This document shows positions 17,206 to 25,519 of a stretch of 56,181 bases of DNA, in pieces; position 1 is the stretch's first letter; each line of letters starts with the position of its first letter. Position numbers and translations under genes: made by a program. The stretch spans positions 297,558 to 353,738 of the forward strand of contig JAFFTF010000003.1 of assembly GCA_022803075.1 (NCBI GenBank), given 5' to 3'. This DNA comes from Micrococcales bacterium 31B (GTDB lineage: Bacteria > Actinomycetota > Actinomycetes > Actinomycetales > Dermabacteraceae). Under the pieces are notes generated by a model. That model saw only the letters and a program-made list of their open reading frames with translations, made no database searches and was not told the origin of the DNA.

Positions 17206-18051
17206 ATGAACGTCCAATCGCTCGCTGACCCCCGATTCACTCTCGTCACGTTTCACGCACACCCCGACGACGAGGCTCTGCTGACCTCCGGCACCATGGC
17301 CCGTGCCGCCGCCGAGGGGCACCGCGTGGTGTGTGTCGTCGCCACCGCGGGCGACGCCGGCCGCGCCGCCGACACGAGCGACCTCGGCGCACGCCGCCTT
17401 CGCGAGCTGCAAAAATCTGCGGACGCCCTGGGGGTGGCCCGGGTCGTGTGCCTCGACTACGGCGACTCGGGGCTGCCCGCGCCCGGCCAACGCTTCACCC
17501 CGGCGTCCGGCACGTTTTGCGCCACCGGAATGCAGGAGTCTGCTGCGAAACTCGCCGAAATATTGCGCGAGGAACGCGCGGACGTGCTCACCACCTACGA
17601 CGCCCGGGGCGGCTACGGTCACCCCGACCACCGCCGCGTGCACCACGTCGGCTGGCTCGCCGCCGACCTCGCGGAGGTCGAGTGCGTGCTCCAGGCGACC
17701 GTCGATCGCACGCTGCTCGTGCGCGCCCTCAAGATCGCCCGGCGCCTCTACCGGTTTCCCCCCGAGTTCGACGCTGCAGGCTTCATGCAGTCATACTCGC
17801 CGCGCGCCGAGATCACGCACCGCGTGACCGTGCGCCGGTTCGCTCGCGTCAAGCGCGACTCGATGCGCGCCCATGCGTCGCAAGCGGGTGCCGACGACCG
17901 GGGCGACCGCACCCTCGGCATCTTCGGCCGGGTGCCATTGTGGCTGTTCCGACTCGTCTTCGGCACCGAGTACTACAGCGAAATCGGTCGCCCCGCACCC
18001 GCCCAACTCGACGACATCTTCGCGACCGTTCGGGCTCGGCGGCGGGCATGA
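17206..18051 (+). CDS. PIG-L family zinc deacetylase (LmbE/MshB-like)
   Basis: A 281-residue member of the GlcNAc-PI / mycothiol-precursor de-N-acetylase family. Zinc and catalytic residues are in HAHPDDE (His19, Asp21-Asp22) and GYGHPDHRRVHH. The family hydrolyses N-acetyl groups from GlcNAc-containing substrates. The C-terminal part is shorter than MshB and gives no substrate clue. Its stop overlaps the following membrane-protein gene by 4 bases (ATGA), so they are co-translated. A divergent GT4 gene makes a GT-plus-deacetylase pair of the MshA/MshB kind, but a membrane partner points rather to a glycolipid or cell-wall glycan. Confidence 0.9.
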   Translation: MNVQSLADPRFTLVTFHAHPDDEALLTSGTMARAAAEGHRVVCVVATAGDAGRAADTSDLGARRLRELQKSADALGVARVVCLDYGDSGLPAPGQRFTPASGTFCATGMQESAAKLAEILREERADVLTTYDARGGYGHPDHRRVHHVGWLAADLAEVECVLQATVDRTLLVRALKIARRLYRFPPEFDAAGFMQSYSPRAEITHRVTVRRFARVKRDSMRAHASQAGADDRGDRTLGIFGRVPLWLFRLVFGTEYYSEIGRPAPAQLDDIFATVRARRRA

Positions 18052-19142
18052 GCGCGCTGAAGACCTGGCCCTGGGCCAAGATCGGGCAGAGCGTATTCTC
18101 GCTGGCTCTAACGGTGGGCTGCGTCGGCTGGCTGATTCCCTACGTCGCGCAAACGACGTGGCACGGCATTTTCTACCGGCTCGGGCAGGTGCCCTCGTGG
18201 ACCCTGCCGCTGTTCGTCACCGTGATGCTGTGCGGGCTGATCATGAACGCGATCTGCCTCGGTGCCTCCGTGCCGGGCCTCACGCGCTCGCGCGCGATTC
18301 GCGTTGACCTCGCGGGCTCCGCCATCGCCAACGCGATACCCCTCGGCGGTGCGGTAGCGGTCGGCATGACGTACGGAATGCTGCGCAGTTTCGGATTCTC
18401 GCGCGCCGCGATCGGTAATTCGGTGCTCACGACCTCGGTGGTGAACTTCTCGACCAAGCTCATGCTGCCGATCCTCGCGTTTGGCGTCGTGACCGTCGCG
18501 CACGTGCCCGTGCATCAACAGTTCAAGCAGTTCGTCGCGATTGGCAGCGCCGCCGCCGTCGTGCTGCTTGGGCTCTTCGCTGGCATCGTCGCGTCGCGGC
18601 GCGTCGCGCACGGCGTGGGCATGGTTGTGGGCTCGCTCGTGAACGGAGTGCGGCGAGTGCTGCGCAAAGCACCCGCCGACTCCATCGAGGAGCGGATCCA
18701 GGAGTTTCGCCTGAACCTCGTGCACCTCATCAGCAACTCGTGGGGCCGCATGTACTACGGCTCGTTCGGCATGCTGTTCGTGCAGTCGGTGCTGTTCTGG
18801 ATGGTCTGCACGACCCTGCACATCAATCTCACGTGGCCCGCGACGTTCGCCGCGTTTGCGATCGGACGCCTCGCTGCCTCCGTTCCGATTACCCCCGCCG
18901 GCGCCGGGGTGACTGAGTCGGCCGTCATCGCGACCCTCGTCTCGATGGGGGCGATGCACACGAACGCGGCCGCTGCGGCCGTGCTGTATTCCCTCGTGGC
19001 CGTGCTGATGGAGATTCCGTTCGGTGCGATCTGCATCGGCGAGTGGCTGCTGCGGCGAGGGCGGCTCGTCGCCGACGCAAAGGCTCGAGTGGAGGCGGCC
19101 ACCGCACGCGCCGAGCAGTTGGGTTCTCCCGGCGCCGCGTGA
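18048..19142 (+). CDS. UPF0104 / lysylphosphatidylglycerol-synthase-TM-like membrane protein
   Basis: A 364-residue integral membrane protein with about eight hydrophobic helices. It resembles the TM region of MprF and the UPF0104 (YbhN/AglD) family: the IANAIPLGGAVAVGMTYGML and SVPITPAGAGVTESAVIATL segments match that family's two conserved Pro/Gly patches. Such proteins are linked to lipid flipping or membrane-anchored glycan export. The soluble LPG-synthase domain is absent. The ATG sits inside the overlap with the PIG-L stop, which fixes the start. Confidence 0.87.
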   Translation: MSALKTWPWAKIGQSVFSLALTVGCVGWLIPYVAQTTWHGIFYRLGQVPSWTLPLFVTVMLCGLIMNAICLGASVPGLTRSRAIRVDLAGSAIANAIPLGGAVAVGMTYGMLRSFGFSRAAIGNSVLTTSVVNFSTKLMLPILAFGVVTVAHVPVHQQFKQFVAIGSAAAVVLLGLFAGIVASRRVAHGVGMVVGSLVNGVRRVLRKAPADSIEERIQEFRLNLVHLISNSWGRMYYGSFGMLFVQSVLFWMVCTTLHINLTWPATFAAFAIGRLAASVPITPAGAGVTESAVIATLVSMGAMHTNAAAAAVLYSLVAVLMEIPFGAICIGEWLLRRGRLVADAKARVEAATARAEQLGSPGAA

Positions 19143-19225
19143 CAGATATCGCCCGCAATCGGTTACCGCGCGGTAGGTTTGTGCCCGATACTAGAGGTAA
19201 TTGCTTTACGTCTGGAACGGCCACT

Positions 19226-20506
19226 ATGACCTCGTCGACTCAGGAAATCCCCATCGTCACCGGCGACGTGGTACCCGCCGCCGCTGCTCCCCAGGGGCCT
19301 GGCTCCAAGACCCCACGCCCCGCGGGGGAAGATCGGCCCGCCGTCGAGGCCCGCCACGTCGGCCTCGCGCTGCTCTCGTTGGCCTTCGGTGGTCTCGGTA
19401 TCGGCGTCACCGAGTTCGCGTCCATGGGGCTGCTGCCCGACTTCGCGGCGTCGCTCGGCATGACCATCCCCGAGGCCGGCCACGCCATTACCGCGTACGC
19501 CCTCGGCGTCGTCGTGGGCGCGCCCCTCATCGCCATTCTCACGGCGCGGCTACCCCGCAAGTACCTCCTGCTCGGCTTGCTCGCGCTGTTCACGGTCGGC
19601 AACGGGCTCTCTAGCCTCGCCGCGTCCGGCGGCGAATTTCTCGCCTATCGCTTTCTCGCGGGCCTCCCCCACGGCGCATACTTCGGTATCGCCGCCGTCG
19701 TGGCGTCCTCGCTCGTCAAACCAAGCCGCCGCGGCCGCGCCGTCGCGAGCGTCATGCTCGGCCTCACCATAGCGAATCTCGCGGGCGTTCCCCTCGCCAC
19801 CTACCTGGGCCAGAACTTCGGCTGGCGCACCGCGTATTACCTCACCGCCGCCATTGGCATCACCACGTTCGTACTCGTGGCCATCAACGTGCCCCGCGCC
19901 CGCCAGGCCGAGGCGGGCTCGATGCGCAGCGAGCTGAAGGCGTTCACGCGATTGCGATTCTGGATCGTGGTGGCGATGGGCTCGATCGGCTTTGGCGGCA
20001 TGTTCGCGCTGTACACCTACATCGCACCCGTGCTGGTCACCGTCTCCGGCATGCGCGCGGGCGACGTGCCGTGGGTGCTCGCCCTGTTTGGACTGGGCCT
20101 CACCCTCGGCAACCTGGGCGCGGGCCGCCTCGCCGACCGCAGCGTCATGGGCACCATCGCGTTGGGTTTTGCCTCGACCGCCGTGATTCTCGCGGTCTTT
20201 GCGCTGTTCGCCACCCACATGGTCGCGGCGGTCGCCTGTGTGTTTGCCCTCGGCGCGGCCACGCAAATGATCGGGCCCGCCTGCCAGGTCAAACTCATGG
20301 ATTCGGCCCCGGAGGGCAAGTCGCTCGCCGCCTCGTTCCATCACGCGGCCTTCAACACCGCCAACGCCGCGGGAGCCTACCTCGGCGGCGTGGTGATCGC
20401 GGCGGGCTACGGTTACGTCTCCACCGCGTGGGTGGGCGTAGCGCTCGCCGTGATCGGCCTCGCCATCTGGTGGGTGCTCGGTCGCTACGAGTCGCGCCGC
20501 GCCTAA
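19226..20506 (+). CDS. MFS transporter, DHA1/AraJ-type efflux permease
   Basis: A 426-residue major facilitator with a ~40-residue Pro/Ala cytoplasmic tail and then 12 predicted helices. The first-loop motif near ILTARLPRKYLLLG and the helix 5 motif around GVPLATYLGQNFGWRTAYY are those of AraJ/YdhP-like sugar or drug efflux proteins. ATG 19226 is chosen because an upstream frame would read through the end of the preceding gene. Only 13 bases separate its stop from that of the convergent binding-protein gene. The substrate is unknown. Confidence 0.88.
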   Translation: MTSSTQEIPIVTGDVVPAAAAPQGPGSKTPRPAGEDRPAVEARHVGLALLSLAFGGLGIGVTEFASMGLLPDFAASLGMTIPEAGHAITAYALGVVVGAPLIAILTARLPRKYLLLGLLALFTVGNGLSSLAASGGEFLAYRFLAGLPHGAYFGIAAVVASSLVKPSRRGRAVASVMLGLTIANLAGVPLATYLGQNFGWRTAYYLTAAIGITTFVLVAINVPRARQAEAGSMRSELKAFTRLRFWIVVAMGSIGFGGMFALYTYIAPVLVTVSGMRAGDVPWVLALFGLGLTLGNLGAGRLADRSVMGTIALGFASTAVILAVFALFATHMVAAVACVFALGAATQMIGPACQVKLMDSAPEGKSLAASFHHAAFNTANAAGAYLGGVVIAAGYGYVSTAWVGVALAVIGLAIWWVLGRYESRRA

Positions 20507-20519
20507 AGAACGAGTGCGC

Positions 20520-21821
20520 CTACGAGGCGTTCTTGAGGTCGGCCTGCATCTGCGAGATCACGGATTCGGCCGCCTGTGCGGGCGTCTGCTTCGCGAAGAT
20601 CAGGTCAGAAAACGCACGATTCACGATCGCTTGAGAACTCGACGACCCCTTCGGCGCGAGCTCGGGGGTGGGCTGCACGCGGTCCTTCACCAGGTCGACA
20701 TAGTCCGCGATGATCTTGTCGGTGCCCTCGAACAGTGGCGTCACGGCGGCTCGCACCTTAAGGTTGGCCGGCACACCGCGCTCCGTCTTCAAGATCTTCG
20801 CCGCGACCTCGGAGTTCACGAGGAAGTTCACGAACTTTGCGGCGGCCACCGGGTCCTTGGCCTGCGATGAGACCGACCAACTCATGGCGTTCTTGTAATA
20901 CATTCCCGACTCGCCACTGCCATCGTCCTGGCGGGGCACAGGAATCAGCCGCAGCGTCTTTGCAACCTCGGGGGCGTACGACGAAATCTGGTTCGACCAC
21001 ACGGGCTGCAAGCCGATCTTGCCGAGGGCAAACAGGCTCTGATCGAAGGCGATGCCCACCTGCTCCGACGCGATCGAGGCCGTCGGGCCCGCCTTCTGGT
21101 CGATCAGTGACTTCACGTACGTGAACGCCTTGGTGTAGGTGTCTGCCGTCACGATGAGGCCCTTGGAGTCGAAGAGGCCCCCGTTCAACTGGTTCGCCCA
21201 GAGGTCTTCGATGGCACCGGAGGTCACCCCGAAGGTTCCCTCGGGGCTCTTGGCCGTGAGCTCGATGCCGATCTCTCGGTAGTCGCTCCAGGTCCAGTCG
21301 AGACCGTCGGGAACGGCCACTCCCGCCGCCTCAAACACCGCGGGGTTCACGAGAATGGCCATCGAGTTCACGCCGCTCGGCACGGCAAATTGCTTGCCGT
21401 CCACCTGGGCGCTCTTCAGGGTGCTCTCGTCAATATCACCGAGCGGCAGCACCGAGGCCTGCGTCGTGAGGTCGAGCAGCGCGCCACGAGCCGAATACTC
21501 ACTGATGTAGGCCTGGTCCATCTGGATGATCTCGGGCGAGTTCTTGCCCGCCGTGTAGGTCGCGAGTTTGTCCCAGTACCCCGACCAGTCGGTGCTCTCA
21601 CCCTTCACCGAGGCTCCGGGGTTCTCCTTCACGTAGGCATCGATGACTTGCTGCGTCAGCGTGGCGCGCGCATCCGCGCCCCACCAGCTAAAACGCAGGC
21701 CGCCCGCCGCTGCGGACGACGAACTCTTGCCGCACGCGGCGAGGCCGGGCACGAGGATCACGCCGAGGGCTGCGGCGGAGGATTTCAGAAACGCGGAGCG
21801 GCTGAGGCGGGGCGAGGTCAT
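20520..21821 (-). CDS. Sugar ABC transporter solute-binding lipoprotein, paralogue 1
   Basis: A 433-residue family 1 extracellular binding protein. The signal ends in the lipobox LAAC, so it is a lipoprotein on the outer face of the membrane. It shares long blocks with the second paralogue: GESTDWSGYWDKLATYTAGK, VDGKQ-AVPSG, LDWTWSD, DDGSG-SGMYYKNAMSWS and RGVPANLKVR. It is the last gene of the binding protein-MalF-MalG-binding protein operon and has its own ribosome site (AAGGAG). A second binding protein for one permease pair suggests a wider ligand range. The sugar is not readable. Confidence 0.92.
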   Translation of the reverse strand: MTSPRLSRSAFLKSSAAALGVILVPGLAACGKSSSSAAAGGLRFSWWGADARATLTQQVIDAYVKENPGASVKGESTDWSGYWDKLATYTAGKNSPEIIQMDQAYISEYSARGALLDLTTQASVLPLGDIDESTLKSAQVDGKQFAVPSGVNSMAILVNPAVFEAAGVAVPDGLDWTWSDYREIGIELTAKSPEGTFGVTSGAIEDLWANQLNGGLFDSKGLIVTADTYTKAFTYVKSLIDQKAGPTASIASEQVGIAFDQSLFALGKIGLQPVWSNQISSYAPEVAKTLRLIPVPRQDDGSGESGMYYKNAMSWSVSSQAKDPVAAAKFVNFLVNSEVAAKILKTERGVPANLKVRAAVTPLFEGTDKIIADYVDLVKDRVQPTPELAPKGSSSSQAIVNRAFSDLIFAKQTPAQAAESVISQMQADLKNAS

Positions 21822-21941
21822 GGTGACTCCTTGGGGGGCGGCGCCGAGGCGCGGTCAAAACGAGCTGAAATGCGCGTGGCCGCAGCCAGGGAGGCGGCGG
21901 CCACGAGGAGGGAGGCGGACGTCCGGTCGAAACCGAGTGCC

Positions 21942-22886
21942 CTACTTGATGCCGGTGGTCGCGATGCCCTTCACGAGGTAGCGCTGACCAATCAGGAACA
22001 CGAGGAACACGGGCAGCAGCGTCACGACGCTCATGGCAAACATGGAGCCCCAGTTGCTGGCGCTGGTCGCGTCGACGAACGAACGCAGGGCGATGGGCGC
22101 GGTCTGCATCTCGTCGTCCGTGAGGTAGATGAGCTGGCTGAAGAAGTCGTTCCAGGTCCAGATGAACGTGAAGATCGTCGTCGTCGCGAGCGCGGGGGTC
22201 ATCAGCGGCAGGATCACCTGCAAGAAGATGCGCGGGTGGCCGCAGCCGTCGATGCGCGCCGCCTCGTCGAGTTCGCGGGGCAGGCCGCGAATGAACTGCA
22301 CCATGAGGAACACGAAGAACGCGTCGGTCGCGAGGAACTTAGGCAGGATCAGGGGCCAGAACGTGTTTACCCAGCCGAGGTCGTTGAAGATGATGTACTG
22401 CGGCACGAGGGTCACGTGGAACGGCAGCATGATCGTCATGAGCATGAGGCCGAAGAACAGTTTCTTGCCCCAGAATTCGAGTCGCGCGAAGGCGTAGGCC
22501 GCCATCGAGCACGAGATCAGGTTGCCGAGGATCGCGCCGATCACGATGATGACCGAGTTCCACAGGTAGTGGCCGAAGGGGCTCGCTAGGGCCTCCCAGC
22601 CGTTGGTGAAGTTCGCCCATTCGAAGGTCGTGGGCAGAAAGCTCACGGTCTTGAAGATCTCTTCGTTGGGGCGGAACGCGCTCGCGAGCATCCACAACAG
22701 GGGGTAGAGCATGAGGAACGCGCCCGCACCGATGATGAGGTGCTTCGCGAGGCTGATCACGATCTCGCGGGGGCGGCGCTTCACCTGCCGGTTTTTTTCG
22801 GACGCCGGGTGGCCCGTGGTCGCCGTGCGCGCGGCCGAGTGGGGGGCCGCGGGGGCGGGGGTCTTGGAGAGGTCGAGGCTAGTCAT
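21942..22886 (-). CDS. Sugar ABC transporter permease, MalG type
   Basis: A 314-residue inner-membrane permease with about six helices and the cytoplasmic EAA loop in EAARIDGCGHPRIFLQVILP, which docks the ATPase. It has a ~40-residue Pro/Ala cytoplasmic N-terminus. It overlaps the MalF-type gene by 8 bases. No ATP-binding subunit is encoded nearby, so a shared MsmK/MsiK-like ATPase from elsewhere is expected, as is common in actinobacteria. Confidence 0.93.
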   Translation of the reverse strand: MTSLDLSKTPAPAAPHSAARTATTGHPASEKNRQVKRRPREIVISLAKHLIIGAGAFLMLYPLLWMLASAFRPNEEIFKTVSFLPTTFEWANFTNGWEALASPFGHYLWNSVIIVIGAILGNLISCSMAAYAFARLEFWGKKLFFGLMLMTIMLPFHVTLVPQYIIFNDLGWVNTFWPLILPKFLATDAFFVFLMVQFIRGLPRELDEAARIDGCGHPRIFLQVILPLMTPALATTTIFTFIWTWNDFFSQLIYLTDDEMQTAPIALRSFVDATSASNWGSMFAMSVVTLLPVFLVFLIGQRYLVKGIATTGIK

Positions 22887-23802
22887 CGTATTTCACCCAG
22901 TATTTCGAAGCAATGAAGTTGATCGCCGTAAAGATGCCGATGATGAGGAGCAGCACCCAGGCCATCGCCGAGGCGTAGCCCATGTTGAACTGGCCGAAGC
23001 CCTGCTGATACAGGTACATCGAATAGAACAGCGTCGAGTCGGATGGCCCGCCCGTGCCGCCGGACACCACGAAGGCTTGGGTGAACGACTGGAACGCGTG
23101 GATGATCTGGAGCACCAGGTTGAAGAACAGGATCGGGCTGAGCAGCGGGAGCGTGATGCGCCAGAAGCGCTGCCACGCGTTGGCTCCATCGATGGAGGCA
23201 GCCTCGTAGTACATGACGGGGATCTGGCGCAGGCCGGCCAGGAAGATCACCATGGGGGCGCCGAAGGTCCACACGTTGAGGACGATCAGGCTGCCGAGCG
23301 CCGTGCTGGGGTCGGAGATCCAACTCTGACCCTCGATGCCGAACCAGCCGAGGATGATGTTGACGATGCCGGTCGCGCCGAACAACTGGCGCCACAGCAC
23401 CGCGATGGCGACCGAGCCGCCGAGCAGCGAGGGCAGGTAGTACACCGAGCGGTAGAACGACAGGGCGCGCATGCCCTTATCGAGCAGCACGGCGAGCAGC
23501 AGGGCGAACGCGAGCTGCAGGGGCACCGAGATGAACACGTACTTGAACGTGACGGCGAGCGACGTGTGCAGTCGCTCGTCGTCGAGCATGCGCGTGAAGT
23601 TGTCGAGGCCGATGAACTCGGGGGCTTGCAGCAGGTTGTAGTTCGTGAACGAGAGGTACAGCGACGCGATCATGGGGCCGATCGTGATGGTCACGAGGCC
23701 GATCAACCAGGGCAGCAGGAACACGTAGGCGGCCTTGTTGTCGCCACGTTTCTTGGTTGGCCTCATCTTGGCTACGTCACCGAGGGCTTGGAGCGCACTC
23801 AT
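22879..23802 (-). CDS. Sugar ABC transporter permease, MalF type
   Basis: A 307-residue permease with about six helices, starting with a basic cytoplasmic tail and FLLPWLIGLV helix 1. The EAA motif is EAASIDGANAWQRFWRITLP. It lies 26 bases after the second binding-protein gene and overlaps the MalG-type gene by 8 bases, so the pair is made together and forms the membrane channel of the importer. Confidence 0.93.
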   Translation of the reverse strand: MSALQALGDVAKMRPTKKRGDNKAAYVFLLPWLIGLVTITIGPMIASLYLSFTNYNLLQAPEFIGLDNFTRMLDDERLHTSLAVTFKYVFISVPLQLAFALLLAVLLDKGMRALSFYRSVYYLPSLLGGSVAIAVLWRQLFGATGIVNIILGWFGIEGQSWISDPSTALGSLIVLNVWTFGAPMVIFLAGLRQIPVMYYEAASIDGANAWQRFWRITLPLLSPILFFNLVLQIIHAFQSFTQAFVVSGGTGGPSDSTLFYSMYLYQQGFGQFNMGYASAMAWVLLLIIGIFTAINFIASKYWVKYDD

Positions 23803-23828
23803 GGGTCACCTTTGTTTCGGTCGGCGCG

Positions 23829-25118
23829 TCACTGCGCGTTTTTGAGATCGGTCGTCATCTGCGCGATGACGCCCTGGGCGGCGGCGGCAGGCGTCTGCTT
23901 GCCGAAGGAGACGTCGGAGAACGCACGGGCAATGACCTGCTCGGAGGTGGCCGACCCCTTGGGCATGAGCGGAATCGGGTCGGTGACGAGGTCTTTGATG
24001 GCGTCGATGTAGTTCAGGCACGCGAGGTCGGCGCCGTCGAAGGTGGCCTTCACCGCGTCGCGCACCTTGAGGTTGGCGGGCACACCACGGTCGGTCTTGA
24101 AAAGCTTCGCGGCCTCTTCGTTGTTGATGAGGTACGAGATGAACGCGGCCGCCGCGGCCGGGTCCTTGGACTGGGTCGAGATCGACCAGCTCATGGCGTT
24201 CTTGTAGTACATTCCCGAGTTGCCGGAGCCGTCGTCCTGCTTGGGCAGGGGCACCATGATCATCTCGTTGCCCGTGGTCGCGGCATAGGTGACGAGCTGG
24301 TTGGACCAGCTGGGCTGCATGCCGAGCTTGTTCTGCGCGAACAGGCCCTGGTCGAGCGAGACGCTGGTCTGCTCGGCGCTGATGGAGGCGTCGGGGCTGG
24401 CCTTCTCGTCGATGAGGCTCTTCTCAAACTCGAGCGCCGCCTGCAGGGTTTCGGGTTTGGCCTGGATGCCATCGGCGGAGAAGAAGCTGCCGTCCTTTTG
24501 GATCATCCAGATTTCCTCGTAGCCCGAGGCGGCCGCGCCGAAGGTGCCCTCGGGGCTGGCTGCCTGCACCTGCTTGGCGAGGTCGCGGAAGTCGCTCCAG
24601 GTCCAATCGAGGCCCGTGGGCAGTTCGAGGCCGGCGTCTTTGAACACCTTGACATTGACGAGGATGCCCATAGCGTTCAGGCCGCTGGGCACGGCGTACT
24701 GCTTGCCATCCACCTGCGAGCTCTTGAGCGAATCGGCATCGAGATCGGCGAGGTTGAGGGCTGCCGATTGCGTGGTGAGGTCGACGAGCGCTCCGCGACC
24801 CGAGTATTCGCCGAGGTAGCGCTGGTCCATCTGGATCACGTCGGGCGAGTTCTTGCCGGCGGTGTAGGTGGCCAGCTTGTCCCAGTAGCCCGACCAGTCG
24901 GTGCTTTCGCCCTTGATGCTGACGCCGGGGGTGGCCTTGGTGTAGGCGTCGATGACCTCTTGGGTCACCTTGGCGCGGGCGTCTGCGCCCCACCAGCCGA
25001 AGCGCATGGCGCCGTCGGCCGAGCTTGAGCTCTTGCCGCACGCGGCGAGGGCGGGCACCATCGCGACGCCCAGCGAGGCGGCGGTGAGGCGAAGAAAAGA
25101 TGCACGACTCAGCTTCAT
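23829..25118 (-). CDS. Sugar ABC transporter solute-binding lipoprotein, paralogue 2
   Basis: A 429-residue family 1 binding protein with a lipobox (PALAAC) at about residues 22-27. Its sequence is close to paralogue 1 throughout, with the same GESTDWSGYWDKLATYTAGK block, so the two arose by a fairly recent duplication. It is the first gene of the transporter operon, with a strong AAGGAG ribosome site. A LacI-type operator 53 bases upstream (25171-25184) should control the operon. Confidence 0.93.
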   Translation of the reverse strand: MKLSRASFLRLTAASLGVAMVPALAACGKSSSSADGAMRFGWWGADARAKVTQEVIDAYTKATPGVSIKGESTDWSGYWDKLATYTAGKNSPDVIQMDQRYLGEYSGRGALVDLTTQSAALNLADLDADSLKSSQVDGKQYAVPSGLNAMGILVNVKVFKDAGLELPTGLDWTWSDFRDLAKQVQAASPEGTFGAAASGYEEIWMIQKDGSFFSADGIQAKPETLQAALEFEKSLIDEKASPDASISAEQTSVSLDQGLFAQNKLGMQPSWSNQLVTYAATTGNEMIMVPLPKQDDGSGNSGMYYKNAMSWSISTQSKDPAAAAAFISYLINNEEAAKLFKTDRGVPANLKVRDAVKATFDGADLACLNYIDAIKDLVTDPIPLMPKGSATSEQVIARAFSDVSFGKQTPAAAAQGVIAQMTTDLKNAQ

Positions 25119-25519
25119 TGCTTGTCACTCCTTGATGAATGTGGTTCTGCGGTAGAGGCTCACACAACTGTGAAAGCGCTTTCCCAGTGGCACCACTGTA
25201 ATGGCAGTCACCCGGCAGCGCAAGCATGCGGACTCACATTGAAACGATTTATTTTATCCTCGCCAAACGCCCGATCCCCGCAAATTTGCGGGTGAGTTTC
25301 ATCCATTCAGTGGGTAAAACGGTTCAGAGCAGCGCAAACAGGAGCACCTCGGCGCCGCCAGCGCCGAGCCGAGTGGCTCGCGCGCGAGTGCCGAGATTCG
25401 CGCTTTGACACCGCCTTTGGCGCGCCCAGAAATCGATTTCTCGCAGGTGACGAGGCTGCGCCCGGCGCAACCCTGAGATCAGCGTCACAAAGGGCGGGTC
25501 TGGTCACGCGCGCGTCCGG
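25119..25519. other. 401-base intergenic region between binding-protein genes
   Basis: It holds the LacI-type operator at 25171-25184, an A+T-rich stretch at about 25225-25270, and a G+C-rich hairpin (8-bp stem CTCGGCGC/GCGCCGAG, 25348-25368) without a clear T tract. That hairpin could end transcription of the third binding-protein gene. No gene was recognised. Confidence 0.5.
25171..25184. promoter_or_regulatory. LacI-type operator TGAAAGCGCTTTCC
   Basis: A near-perfect palindrome with the 12-base symmetric core GAAAGCGCTTTC. It lies 53 bases upstream of the binding-protein/permease operon. The same core is at 45002-45015 and nearly the same at 30890-30903. Confidence 0.7.

Noticed and set aside
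20506-20534. Seven-base inverted repeat AAGAACG/CGTTCTT across the convergent gene ends
   Set aside because: The loop is long, there is no T tract, and half of it is coding for the binding protein; too weak to call a terminator.
22711-24012. 433-codon plus-strand frame opposite the MalF-type permease
   Set aside because: Translation is Glu/Arg/His-rich antisense of membrane helices, typical of a shadow frame.
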